The notes under the pieces: model-generated
Seen by the model: the letters and a program-made list of their open reading frames with translations, nothing else
Database searches by the model: none
Told to the model about the DNA's origin: nothing
Assembly (NCBI RefSeq): GCF_047948215.1
Contig: NC_134464.1
Coordinates: forward strand, 33,727,020 to 33,791,019
DNA: 64,000 bases
DNA from: Lycorma delicatula
Lineage: Eukaryota > Arthropoda > Insecta > Hemiptera > Fulgoridae
Direction: 5' to 3'
Made by a program: the position numbers and the translations under genes
Shown here: in pieces, positions 10,866-23,382 of the stretch
How positions within the stretch are numbered: position 1 is the stretch's first letter
Layout of the letters: the number at the start of each line of letters is the position of its first letter

Positions 10866-13140
10866 TATAATTAATCAACTCGCCCAGCACAGATCAATGT
10901 ATTCGTTTTTTCAGTAACAAAAGATAAATTGAGTATTAGTTTTTATTTACATTTACAAGAATGAGTTGTTAATTATATCTGTTTTAATGCAAATTATTTC
11001 TCAATAATAATAATATTTATTATTATAATATTTTCGTGACCTCAATAATATTTTATTTTAATATTTTCAACATTATTAAATTATTATAATTTATTACATG
11101 ATAACATTAATAAAATTATTCTAATTGAAATAACTGTTTTTTTAATGTAAAACGACTCACTTCAAGAATTTTTGCCATAACTTTGTTATTTATGAATTGA
11201 TTTGAATAAATAAAGTGTAATTTTCTTTGTCATAAAATCCTTAAAATTTTCTGTAATAACATAAGAATTAAATAAACTAGCGGTGTAAAAATATTAGCAA
11301 TTAAATAGTTTACATAACCGCCATTTTGAGATGGATTGAGAGATCAGATTCACTATTTTTGATACAACTGTACCTCTAGGTTCTATAGCATTATACGAAA
11401 TTTTAGATCGATAAATTAATAATTCCTGAGAAATTAATTTTTACGTGAAAAACACAAAATGGCAGACAGTCGATAAACTATGCGTTTCCGGACATATGTT
11501 GAATAAAGTCTTTTCTTTATTTCGATGTAAAAAACAATCTACTGAATTTTTTAAAAAGGTATATTAACACCTTGTTACAGTTTTTCAGCTTAATTTTTTA
11601 CTATAATTAAAATTTTTATGTTTAATAATTTTATTTATGGATATTCCATAAATTAAAATGCTGCTCAGAGAAAATAATCGTATTGCCACACATAAAACTG
11701 TAAAACGAGCGTCTTGATAAAAATTCCAAGGGGAATAAAATGAAGCATTACAAAGAGACTACAGCAGATAATGAGTTAAGACCCCCTATCTGGAATACGG
11801 GTAGCATAAGTATTATATTTTACCTTTCCTACCTTTTTTATTTTTTTATTTTCACGTCAAAAATTATTTAAATATTGCAACATCAGATTATGTATTATTA
11901 CGAATAACATCCAATAAGAAGAAATGTGGACGGCAGATATATAAAAAATTTCTTCAAATCTTCTAAACAGACCATGTAATTTTTTGTTAAAATAATATTA
12001 CCACTTTTTAATTATTTGGAAAAATCTTGCTTTGATATAACTAAATGAACTTTCTCTACAAAATAAAAAAAAACTTTTAAAAATGGTGTGTTTTGAGGAA
12101 ACTAAGGATTAATAATTAAATAAATTAAACGTAAATCTCGAATAATGACAAGTGAAAACAGTAACACAAAGAAGAAAATGCCAGAACTATAAAAAAAAAT
12201 ATAATTAATAAGCAATTTACAGTTATTTAAAACAATTTTGTTAAAACCATTTACAGTTATTTAAATTATATCCGGGTTTTTTCGAATTACTTAAGTGGCA
12301 TTCCAAAATTCTCTTCACTAACCTTTTTTGGTATTAGGAAATCCAAACTATACATAACGTGCAGTTAGCATACTTCTATTAACAAATCGTTAAAAAAATT
12401 ATGCCTTAGTATTTTTCTTTAGAAAATTGCAATGACTGATATGTACAAATGGATTTTATTAATTTCTTTACAAAATTATTGTCATAATTGAAAAAATAAT
12501 TAAACTATTGAACAGCTTTTGTTAATATTTCCTAATACGAAACAAATAATTTCTGTTAATTTAATTTTTAAAACAAATTTTGTATTAAAAGAATTTTATA
12601 ATAATTTATAATCAAACTTTAAATGTTTCTATTAAATTTTTCTATTTTTCGTTCATTTTTTATTTATTTTATTTAGATAATAATATTGTTTCCACTACTT
12701 ATGTACGATACCAAAATATTTTTAGTTTGATTTAAAATTATAAAAACTTTTTACCGCTTTTTGGTTAATTTTATTTTAAATAAAATTTTGATTTTTTTTT
12801 TCTTTTTTCTTTTGACATTACCTATATATTAACTTTCCAAGAAGATATACTCTAGAAATTTTAACACAATTTTCTTTATTTACGGGCATTTAATAAAATA
12901 AATTTACACCAAACCTAAAGATTATGTTTTTTTTCGATTCAATCTTTTTTTGTTTCATAATAATTTTTCCAGATACTATTGGGATAAAGATCTAGGGTTC
13001 TAGGAATTTAACCAATTTCTGATGAAAACTAAGGTATTACTTTTGGTCGCACGGAGAGAATGGGCGGAGAGGAAATCGAACTTTCTTTACGTTTTGGGTA
13101 ATGAGGAGATATATATATATATATAAACAATTATTAAATA
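10866..13140. other. AT-rich intergenic sequence with repeat scraps
   Basis: No gene seen. 11,300-11,520 contains CGCCATTTTGAGATGG and AAAATGGCAGACAGTC, motifs typical of old DNA-transposon ends, but I could not define an element. 12,820-13,030 (a TTTTTCGATTCAATC block, later AAAGATCTAGGGTTCTAGG) resembles the right arm of the foldback at 24,693-25,660. Confidence 0.4.
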
Positions 13141-13149
13141 ATATATATA

Positions 13150-13900
13150 ATATAATCATTGTGAGCGAGTTTTAAATCATCGAGGCTTGTGTGTAAGGTC
13201 TACTCGTTAGTCCGAACGCATGTACTAGTAATGTGGAAATTACACAATGATTTCAAAACAAAGTAGCGAGGGTAATTGCCAAAGCTCCGTGGTTCACGCC
13301 GATAATCCTGGTTCAGGATTATCTGGAGCTTCTATCGGTTCGTGAGATTGCACAACAGCACAATGTCAAATATCTGCAGAGGCTTGAGAATCATGTAAAC
13401 CACCTTGCAATTAATCTACTCGGTAACAGCAGAGACGTCCGACGGTTGAGACGAGCCATGTATTCGATTTAGGATCTGCGTAACAAGTTTGGAATCTAAC
13501 ACCGTCAAGTTTAGTGGTGTCGTATCTAATTTCTTGTTACTTCTCTTTCATTTTCTTTTTTATTTGTTATTAATGTTTGTTTTGTAGACTATATGGAGCT
13601 GAAATTAATGGTTTGTGATTTATGACTGAGCTTGCAACTGTTTATTGTGTATTATTTATTCTGGGGGTTCCTTAAGGACCTTCTTATCACGTGCTTTTGT
13701 CAGGAAACTTACTTATGGCTCTGCAGGAGAGCAGATTGTAATTATAATTGTTATTGAGCAAAAAGAGTTTTTTCCTTACACTTGTAAAATCTGTGCGTTT
13801 CTGACTGTGAAGTAAAGAAGGCTTCGGAAACGAAAAGTCGGTCTTCTCGCACAGAACTACACAAGAGATTTTATTTTAATATTGCGGTCAAAAATCAGAT
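13150..13900 (+). repeat. Repeat family Q interrupted by a jockey insertion
   Basis: The flanks at 13,155-13,215 (GGCTTGTGTGTAAGGTCTAC) and 13,795-13,870 (GGTCTTCTCGCACAGAACTA) align with a continuous stretch at 29,180-29,375 that lacks the insert. The latter looks like the unoccupied version of the same repeat. Confidence 0.5.
13217..13765 (+). mobile_element. Jockey-like LINE, 5'-truncated 3' end (copy J1)
   Basis: The C-terminal coding end of a jockey-clade RT is recognisable (FQNKVARVIAKAPWF, LLSVREIAQQHNVKYLQR, then the NLLGNSRDVRRLRR region) with a frameshift before the stop. A 3' UTR follows, with GGTTCCTTAAGGACCTTCTT and a terminal TTATAATTGTTATTGAGC. It is the same family as the copies at 18.1 kb and 38.8-40.2 kb. 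Start and end are judged from alignment with those copies. Confidence 0.75.
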
Positions 13901-14149
13901 CAAACTACAATATTTTCCCGATAACTTTTCCCCCAATAACCAGTAGATCCGAATTTTATTGTTGAAACAAAAACCATGATGAATGAATTTCCAGACCAAT
14001 GTTTATTTGAAATTTTCGTTATATTAGTTCGAGAAATAAACCCGTATAAAAATTTGGGATATTTCTCTACATATATTATTGGATTTGTTTTTAATTCCGC
14101 TTCTTAATTATAAATAAATTTTATAATTCTTATTTTCCCGTCTAGCGGT

Positions 14150-14293
14150 ATAGCAGAGCTTTAAAATTAGAAGGGAAAGTATTGTAACCAGTCCAATTTG
14201 GATATATGCAGTTTTCACCGAATCTTTATGTTTTGACAACTAATGAACCCAAAAAACCAAAAAAATCGGATAGAAATTTTCCGGATATTCGTA

Positions 14294-14331
<38 letters not shown>

Positions 14332-14560
14332 CAGTGTTACACCCTAAATTACCTTATATCTCCAGAACTACTCAATTGATTTTGACCAAAATTGATCAGA
14401 TTGCTTTATATGGGGCATTGATGCCATTAAATTTTCAAGTTAAAAGGTCAAGGAGGTAAGTCTATAGAGCAAGGTTACCTTCACTATCTCGAGATTTCGC
14501 CTAAATTAAGAGATTATTTTTCTTAGACATATTTGTTAACAACTTAACAATAAGTTAACA
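14150..14560 (+). repeat. Unclassified repeat-like block
   Basis: Sentence-like sequence typical of insect transposon termini (CCAGAACTACTCAATTGATT, GAACTAATTTTGACC-like words) surrounds a TG microsatellite. Only one copy is seen in the window, so the boundaries are approximate. Confidence 0.35.
14298..14330 (+). repeat. (TG)n microsatellite, about 16 units
   Basis: Uninterrupted GT run preceded by GTATGTAT. Confidence 0.95.
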
Positions 14561-14901
14561 ATAATATTTCCAAAAAAGATTTTTGCAAAAATCTTTGCAA
14601 AATATTGCAAAAAAAAATGCCCCCCCCCCAAAAAAAAATATGCTTTAAATAAACTAGTGGCTAAGTGTTGTACAGTTGTTGTAGTACCCGCAACAGCTGT
14701 TTTACATCCTGCTTGATAGCATACCTGTTATATTGTGACGTCACATGTGAGCGGTAAAATGAAATAAATGAATAATATTTAAAGTGGGCGCTAATATCTC
14801 CACACCCGCGTAAGAAATATGATATGCGCGCGCCCTTTAGTTAAAATCATTGAATTAAATAACATTATATTTAAATAAAATGTTAAATATTTTATATTAT
14901 G

Positions 14902-15719
<818 letters not shown>

Positions 15720-16483
15720 TCTACATAAATAAAAATGAAATTGTTGGTTTTTTTTCAAAATCTTAAATCTCCGAAAGTTCTTCATCTATTATTTTAAAAT
15801 TTTGACACAACATTGCATTCGAATACGCGCGTGATTTTATATACCTACTATTTATATACCTAAGAAGCGACACCTGTGACAGGTAAAACATGCTTCTTTT
15901 TGAAAAACTGTTGGACATAAAAGCAACAAACGCTATACTAAATATTTTACGATTCCATCCCAGTGTTTCCGATATGTGTGCTCGCTATAGACTAAAAAGA
16001 TACTGACCAATTTACGCCCGGGGAAAAATCAGAAAAGTGAAGAGTCGAAAAAGGTAAAAGGATAAAAAAGGGATGAAGGGGAAAATGGAAAAAAGGAAAT
16101 TGAAAAGAGAAACGGGAAAAAAGAAAAGGTTAAAGGGGGAAAGAGGAAGGTGAATGGGAAATAAGGGAAAGATAAATAGTAGAAGGAAAGGAAAAAATGA
16201 ATGAAAGAGTAGAATAGGGAACGGAAAAGAGAATATGGTAAAAATGAAAAACTGGAAAAGGAACAAGGGAAAGGAAAAGGGGGAAAATGGGGTAGTAAAG
16301 AAGGAAAAGGGGTGAAAGGGTAAAAGGGAGAAAGAGTAAAAAGGAAAAAGGGAAAGATTAAATTTTGTGAAGTTACGTAATGTTAATTTTTTTAATGTTT
16401 TATCAAACTTTCAATTGTATTCATTTAATTTATGTATATATATTCAAATTTAGCAAAAGCGAAGCATTGCCGGGTCTACTAGT
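15720..16483 (+). mobile_element. Helitron-like non-autonomous element H1
   Basis: Starts with TCTACATAAATAAAAATG after an A and ends in CTAGT followed by a T, matching the TC...CTRRT, A|T-insertion rule of Helitrons. Just before the end lies GCAAAAGCGAAGCATTGC, which can form a short hairpin. The 5' half (CATTGCATTCGAATACGCG, GACACCTGTGACAGGTAAAA) and 3' end (TTTTATCAAACTTTCAATTG) recur in H2 (61,670-62,441) and H3 (26,284-27,137, minus). The interior 16,020-16,360 is an imperfect purine-rich tract of GGGAAAAG-type units whose reverse strand is falsely open. No Rep/helicase gene is present. Confidence 0.7.
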
Positions 16484-17440
16484 TAGTAATGAAATAGAAA
16501 TCAAAGTCGCATATCAAACCCAAAACTTACACTTTATCAATCAGTATTAGATTACTACAAAAAAGATCGTTACAATTTTTTTATTTCTTATATTAAATTA
16601 TTGATTTGATATGATTATCAATTCCTTGTTTGTCGAGAATATATTCATAATTATAAGTAATATTATATATATATAAGTTATTGTAAAGTAAGCGTTTGGA
16701 TATCAGTTAATTACAGGAAATAATTACGCTCAAGAATGGCCCACAGTTGCAGTCTTTGTCTTATTGTAAAATAATTTAATTAGCTTTTTCATTGATCTCT
16801 TTCGATTTACATTGTCCTATACGTTAAACATGTACGCATAGCATATTATTATTATTATTATTACAGCGTATATGTAATAATTTTATTTTATAAATAATAT
16901 TCTGATTATATATCAAAGTAATTGTATAATATATAGTGTTATTTAAAATAAAAGATATTTTTAAAAACACAACTCGTCGAATTCAAAACTTAATATACTT
17001 CTGTAATATATTCTCAAATATCCGTTTTCATCCTTCGAAACGTCTTTCTTTATTGTTTTTACTGTTTATAAATCTTTCTATTACTAAAATAACTAAACCT
17101 GGACGTCTTTAAATATGATCCAACCACCAATTCAGTTAACCACATAAAATTCCTGTTTTAATTATCTTGAAACTTCTTAATATAGATTTCTAGTTTATAA
17201 ATTCAAAAACAGAAAGAACAGATCTAAGATAAAGAAAATAAGAAATATTTAAAAATACCGATTTACCTAAAGAGAATCTGCAGCATGATACAAAAAAACT
17301 ACTTAGATAATAGTTTGAAATCAACCATCATAAATCGGGGGCCAATCCGTACCTTATATCTAATCATAAGATGGGGAAAAAATACACAATTTTATATAGT
17401 ACATTTCTCAAACAATATTTTATGTTTGTTACATAAAATA
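16484..17440. other. AT-rich intergenic sequence
   Basis: Short (ATT)n near 16,845. No gene or repeat with defined ends. Confidence 0.5.
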
Positions 17441-17985
17441 TATCGTGTGTCATACAGAGGTATACGTTTTTATTTAATCACTTGCTTATTTCTCCATCGA
17501 TTCTATTGTAACTTAACAGTTATTTTAACTAAGATTCTAAAAATGTTCAGTGAAAACTTTACTCTTCTCGAATTTCTAAAAACAAAATGGCAGCTTTCAA
17601 ATAAAAACATAAATTTCAGATAAACCACATTTTTTATTCACCTTCTTAGAACTAGAATAATTAAAAACAGTTAGATAATTAGTAATGTTTATAACTAATT
17701 ATTAACTTCTTTTATTCAATTTAAACAGCTATTTAACAATACATCATCTGTTTTTAACTATTTTTATCAGTATTTTATAATGAATATAAAATGTGGTTTA
17801 TCTTAACTTGATATTTTTATTTAAAAACTGCCATTTTGTTTCTATAAATCCTAGAAGGTTGAAATTTTCAAACAACAGTTTTCGAATCTTTGTTAAAAGA
17901 TCTGTAAAGTCTCAATAGAACTGATTGGAGAATGGGCGAGTGATACTAAATTAAAAACGTATACGTCTTCACGCGAGATACGGTA
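17440..17985. mobile_element. Long inverted-repeat (foldback) element
   Basis: Left arm 17,440-17,645 and right arm 17,770-17,985 are reverse complements over about 200 bp with moderate divergence. Clear anchors are AAACAAAATGGCAG, ATAAACCACATTTT and GTATACGTTTTTA in the left arm, with their complements in the right. The spacer is about 125 bp. An open frame running into the left arm (17,285-17,623) is not supported by the other arm. Confidence 0.7.
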
Positions 17986-18140
17986 TATTTACATACTGGA
18001 TAACAGTAAAATATGGAAATGTTTTCATATTTTAAAATTGAAAAACAGAAACAAGTGCGATCTGCATATTAATAAAATTACTACATTATGGTATGTTAGA
18101 AATATATGTCCGCCATCGAGAATCAGTTTTTTTTAAACTG

Positions 18141-18663
18141 GAAAGTACCGAGGGTAATTGCCGGAAGCTCCGTGGTTCACGCGGAATGATGAAAATCAGG
18201 ATTATCTGGAGCTCCCATAGGTTCGTGTCAAATACCTGTAGATGCTTGAGAATCATGTAAACCACTTTGCAATTAATTTACTCGATAACCCATAGACGTC
18301 CGACGGTTGAAACAAGCCCATGTACTCGACGTAGGGTCTGCGTAACAGTTTGAAATCTAACACCGTCAAGTTTAGTGGTGTCGTATCTAATTTCTTGTTA
18401 CTTCTCTTTCTTTTTCTTTTTTATTTGTTATTAATGTTTGTTTAGCGGACTATATGGTGCTGAAATTAATGGTTCGTGATTTATGACTGAGCTTGAAATT
18501 TAATATTTGACTTTAAGTTTGCTTACAACTGTTTATTGTGTATTATTTTTTTTTGTGGGTTCCTTAAGGACCTTCTTACCACGTGCTTTTGTCAGGAAAC
18601 TTACTTATGGCTCCGCAGGAGAGCCGATTGTAGTTATAATTGTTATTGAACAAAAAAAAAAAA
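18141..18663 (+). mobile_element. Jockey-like LINE 3' end (copy J2)
   Basis: Same family as J1: CGAGGGTAATTGCCGGAAGC, then the coding end with a small internal deletion after TAGGTTCGTG. The 3' UTR has GGTTCCTTAAGGACCTTCTT and ACTTATGGCTCCGCAGGAGA, ending in TTGTTATTGAAC plus poly-A. The poly-A tail at 18,651-18,664 marks a retroposed 3' end. It is 5'-truncated and non-functional. Confidence 0.78.
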
Positions 18664-19702
18664 AATGGAAAGTGGGGACATGTGATACGTGAGTTTTAAT
18701 GTAAGATTTTACGAGAAAAAATTGATGAAAACCTTTCTCGATAATTCATTTTTGAGTTATAAGAAATCAAATTTTCAAAAACGGCAAAATCGCGATAGTA
18801 ATAAAATGAGGTAATAGTAAATTGTTTTATTTCGTATTACCTATAGATCGTATTACTTTTATTATTGTGGATTTGCTGTTATTATTAGTATTTCGCCCAT
18901 TAATTCCAACATTAACTTTTAAAGTATATTATTAGATGTAATTCTGAATATGATCAAACTGTAAAATAAAAAACTATTTTTTTTCCATTACTAATGAACT
19001 ACACCGGTTTATGCATATCCTTGAAACTGTACGACATTTGAAAATGTGCAAACGGACAACAAACTGTTTAGTTAACCTTTTCCATCTAGAGATTTTTATG
19101 AAGTTTAAATTATTTATTTATCTCTATTTTCACAAAAAATGAGAGCAGGTACAGGAGAATAATAACCGTAATAAAAAAAATAATAATACCACATATTCTC
19201 AAATCTAATACATACCTTTTCACAAAACAACTAGGTTTAACAGTCGGGGTACGTACTAGAATCGACAACGTACTTCGATTATACAATTCCTTATAATAGC
19301 ATTAGTAAATCCTTCAAGACCGCAGTTTGAGAACAATATGACAAACGGCTACGTATTCTAAAGAAAAGACTTAATCTACCAGGGAAAATCAAGCACGCTC
19401 CACCTGAAATCTTTTCATACTGGGTTTCTGCTGCATCAAAAAACACCGTAAAATCATTTACAATGATCTGCATTTCAAAAGTATAAGTTGAAACGGAAGA
19501 CGACATGTTATGACGTCAAGGATGACCTAAATGAAAATATCAATGACTCTGCTGAAAAAAAAACCTGAGTAAGAAAACATAATCGGTACGCAAATGTCAT
19601 TTATTTGAAATCGTTTTTTTAAACATTTTATTGTTTAATGATAGATTTATTTTATTTTCTTAAAACTTTTCTAATGTATAATTCAATACCGATTATGTGT
19701 TT
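18664..19702. other. AT-rich intergenic sequence
   Basis: No supported gene. The short minus-strand frame at 19,291-19,506 has no recognisable domain. Confidence 0.45.
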
Positions 19703-19716
19703 AAGTAATTAATATT

Positions 19717-19878
19717 GCCGGCCTCCGTGGCGCGAGTGGTAGGTAGCGTCTCGGCCTTTCATTCGGAGGTCCCGGGTTCGAATTACGGTCAGGCATGGCA
19801 TTTTCACCAGCTATATTATCATCCATCTCATCTTCTAAAACAATACCTAACGGTGGTTCCAGAGGTTAAACAAAAAAA
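19717..19878 (+). mobile_element. tRNA-derived SINE, family S2 (with TSD)
   Basis: 162-bp element. The head GCCGGCCTCCGTGGCGCGAG carries a TGGCGCGAGTGG A-box-like motif, and GGTTCGAATTA resembles a B box. The body is short and ends in a poly-A run. A perfect 14-bp duplication AAGTAATTAATATT flanks it at 19,703-19,716 and 19,879-19,892. A reverse-strand fragment of the same family lies at 43,141-43,211. Confidence 0.88.
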
Positions 19879-19892
19879 AAGTAATTAATATT

Positions 19893-20933
19893 AAATATAT
19901 TTTCATTTATATATATATATATATATATATCTTAAAAAAAATTGTGTTTTTTCAACTTTTGTATAAAAAATTGTGAGGTGAACTAGTTTTGATCGGCATT
20001 ACATTCTAAGAAATACAGTAATAAATAAAAACTTTATAAATTAACGTTTTATTATTTATTAGCAATAAATATTTACTTTTCTCCTGAAAAGTAAATTCAT
20101 TGCAAATATTTAAAATACATTAACTTAAAAAAAAATTCTGTATAATTCTTTGCTTTAACTGATTTTTTAAATATCTTTAATAAGCCAGTTATTTATTATT
20201 TGTTAAGCTAATTTAACATAAAATTCTCTTTTAATAGGGGACTTTTTAAAGCGTTAATCCTTTTACAAATTTGTGAAGATTTAAACAAAATTTATTTTTG
20301 TCCTCTAATATGAGTCGGCTGAGAGATTTTATATGCAAAAGTAGTTAAATTGTAAATATACCATTAATAGGGATCGTACAAATATGATTCTAAATGAAGT
20401 ATTAGAGACAGAATTTTTAAAAAATGTAGGTTATTTAAATATAAAACTATTTTTTTTTTTAATTTTAAATATTTAACTTACAGTTTCCGATGGTAATGAG
20501 TACACAAATGTAATTTCGTAATAATTGACAGTAAGAAAAATTTATTTCACAACCGAGACAAATAAAAACCGTAATAGAATAAGTTGATCGTGGTTTCTGA
20601 ACATGATGAAAATCACATTCAATGATTGTTTAGAAAGAAAATTAATTAAATAAACGAATAAGAATAATTGATTGAAATGTAAGAAAAACGTTTATCTAAG
20701 GCAAATATAAAAATGTATTAAAAATCTTGAATTTTTTTACTTAGAAATAAAACTATTAAAACAAATTTATGCATAAAAAAAAAATTTAAGCGTTTTTTTT
20801 TCTGTAAAATAGCATAATGACAACTAAATATGACTAATATGAAAATCATGCAGAAAAAGGATACAACATATTAAGTACTAATATAGAATTGTTATGAAAA
20901 ATTACACAAATTAATTTCAAACTGAAGAATTAT
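19893..20933. other. AT-rich intergenic sequence
   Basis: (AT)n at about 19,908-19,931; otherwise no gene or defined repeat. Confidence 0.5.
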
Positions 20934-21023
20934 ATCAGGTAAAGAGAGAGAAAACTTGTGACAAAATTTTTAAGGTGTGAACCTTCAAAATTTTGTCGCA
21001 AGTTTTCTCTCTCTTTACCTGAT
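20934..21023. other. Near-perfect 90-nt hairpin
   Basis: Left arm 20,934-20,970 begins ATCAGGTAAAGAGAGAGAAA; right arm 20,987-21,023 ends TTTCTCTCTCTTTACCTGAT. The arms pair over 37 positions with one mismatch (GTGAC against GTCGC). The spacer also folds: AAGGT-GTGA-ACCTT, with one T/C mismatch between the stems. The whole 90 nt is thus a single stem with a 4-nt loop. The flanks do not pair further. It could be a small-RNA precursor, a very short foldback element or a palindromic insertion; the sequence alone does not decide. Confidence 0.85.
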
Positions 21024-21379
21024 AAAGACAATATGTTAATGTAGTCAATATTACTTTCCTATTAAAAAAGGAACTAAAGAGCCTTAATATAATCATGTGA
21101 CATTAATTATTATAATAAGCTAACAGATCATCGAAGAATATTGTTCCAAAATAGTTCATTAACAAAAATATTTATTGATTTCAATAATTTTAGAAATCTA
21201 TAAAAATACGCAAAGATAAATATAAAATTATTTTTTCTACAAAAAACATATAATAATAATTTTTTTTCATCTTCACCAACCCTGCAATGAATCCTTACAA
21301 TCCTGGATGAGACTGAGGATGGCAGGGAAGAAAAAAAAGGGAGAAATGGATGTATGCAGCACAACAGTTTAATAAACCC

Positions 21380-21960
21380 CTGTTCTTTTTTGTTTATTTT
21401 TTATACCCTCTCCCCTAAGCCGGATCCAAAGTTAAATAAAACGCAGTCCAATGACTCCATTGGATGACTCCAAAGGACGCTCTCCTTTAACTCTACGAGC
21501 CTTCCCGCCCACCAGCTGAACATCCGGCAAGGCAGGTCGGCCCGGCGGTTGGATCTTTTACTTTATGCCTGCCTCTAACCCCCATTGAGAAGACTCCAGA
21601 TCCAGCAATGCCGTAACCTTCATCCCCGCTCCAGGGGCCGGGTCTCGGTCTTTTGAATGCCTTATGCCTCAATGGGGAGTCCTCAAGGGGATCTCCCACC
21701 GGAACTCTGGTCTTGATTCCCCCATAAAAGACGTCAGGTCCAAATGATAGTCGTAACAGCAGAAAGCGTCACACAACGTACATGGAGTCCCCAGCTGATC
21801 ATCGGAGCCTTCACACCAGGGCATACCGGTCCTCACAGCTGGAACTGTCCAACACCTCCCGCTAGAAACCCCTCTTCCGTTCCTCATCATCTTTAACTCG
21901 AAGCACCCTTCAAGAGGCTGAACGCATCCCAGCAAGGTGACATGCGTTCACGCTTGAAAC
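21380..21960 (-). other. GC-rich island of unknown origin
   Basis: About 580 bp of clearly higher GC content than the flanking AT-rich DNA, with sharp edges. Two overlapping minus-strand open frames (21,669-21,935 and 21,493-21,699) cover much of it in different phases. Translations such as GESRPEFRWEIPLRTPH and PAVRTGMPWCEGSDDQ match no family I know. The pattern fits a decayed transposon ORF or untranslated region, or foreign or host unique DNA. No intron signals or TSD were found. Confidence 0.4.
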
Positions 21961-22690
21961 AATTTATAATTTCTTATGAAGGATTGAGGGACTCGTAGTG
22001 AAATAACCTTTTTTGTTCTACTTTACCATTTGCAGATGATAAAAAAGCAGGATTCCTAGAGAAGTTTTCTATCAGCAAGAAGTAGAAGGTCGAATTGTTG
22101 TTGAATAAATTTTCTTTCGATAGATGACGAGAAATAAATGATCTCTTAAGCCACGAAATAAATTGTTCTGAAAATTCTCAACCATATCTTGATTCCAGAC
22201 GACAGTAGATTACTCAAAAAGAAGAAGAATTGTTCTTCTGAAGGACTATTAATATTAATATTAATAATAATAATCCTTTAATATAATCCTTTAATTAATT
22301 TATGTTAATAAAAGCAATAAATAACATCGTAAAACGATTTGAAAAGCAGGAAGAAAAAGTAATTACGTTAATTTCAACTTGTGTCGAGTAAACTAACCAA
22401 CTTAGGTCGAATTAAGAACAAACTACTTAAAACTTAGTAGTTCTTAATTTGAAGTCCAATTAAAAACTGAAAACCAAATAAGAATTAAAAAGTATCATGA
22501 CTTTATTATCCAGTAAGGATTTCTGTTAAATAAGGTTTGTTTATTATTATTATTATTATTTTTATTTAATTATTTTATTTCACATTTTGTCATATTTTTA
22601 CTTTTAAAATTTATAAATCTACAGGAATTAAATTCCTATAAAGAAAAATTCGGTCTAGAACGAGAAGTAATGCAAAGACGAGACGCCTCA
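21961..22690. other. AT-rich intergenic sequence
   Basis: Simple ATT/TAA runs near 22,250 and 22,545; no gene. Confidence 0.5.
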
Positions 22691-23007
22691 ATCTCATATA
22701 CACGAGTGTATAAAAACGAATGTTTGTCCCGTATGCGTTCCTGTACCATTCATCGGATAGCGATGAAACTTTGTTGAGTTGTTGCGTATACGCCTGCGAA
22801 GATTTCTGGATTAGTTTGGACGCGCTAGGTGGCACTGGGGGTCGTAATATTTCGGAAAATTGTATTTATGGTCCGATTTGGATCATATTCAGAATATATA
22901 TTAGTTACGTGAACAGAAAAATATTTGCAAAATATTTACCCGCTAGGTGGCGCCGGTACCGAGATATTTACGAAACAAACAAATAATATACAAACAGACA
23001 TTCTTCT
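22690..23007 (+). repeat. Unclassified repeat with GCTAGGTGGC motifs
   Basis: Contains ACGAATGTTTGTCCCGTATG and two GCTAGGTGGC words about 120 bp apart (near 22,826 and 22,943), a layout usual for insect non-autonomous repeats. It abuts the Helitron-like element H4. The overlapping plus and minus open frames do not code for anything I recognise. Confidence 0.35.
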
Positions 23008-23366
23008 TCTACATATATATATATAAAAGGCAATGTTCGTATGTGTGTCCGCTATAGACTAAAAAACTACTGGACCGATTTACGCGCGAGAAAAAGGGGA
23101 AATAAAGGAAAGTGAAAAAGGGTAAAAGGGAAAAGAGATAAAGTGAAAAAGTTGAAATTGAACAAACGGAAACGGGTAAAGGAGAAAAGGGAAGCAGGGA
23201 AAAGGAAATGGGGAAAAAGGGATAAAATGCAACGTTAAATTTGTAAAGTTCCATTACGTAAATTTTTGTAATATTTTATCAAACTTTCAAATGTGTTCAT
23301 TTAATATATATATATATATAAAATTGAACACATTCAATTTGAGTATATATATATATATATACTAAT
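23008..23366 (+). mobile_element. Helitron-like element H4, degenerate 3' end
   Basis: Shares TCTACATATA-type start, CGCTATAGACTAAAAAACTA, CCGATTTACGCGCG, a purine-rich tract (23,085-23,230) and TTTTATCAAACTTTCAAATG with H1-H3. It lacks the CTAGT terminus. Instead two (AT)n tracts and an inverted TGTGTTCA / TGAACACA pair lie at the 3' end. Confidence 0.55.
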
Positions 23367-23382
23367 CTATCTTGTTATTGTT

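Noticed and set aside
16012..16266. Phe/Leu/Pro-rich or Lys/Glu-rich open frames over purine tracts (also 23,009-23,254, 26,537-26,984 and 61,859-62,149)
   Set aside because: They arise from strand-biased composition inside the Helitron-like elements and differ in sequence between copies.
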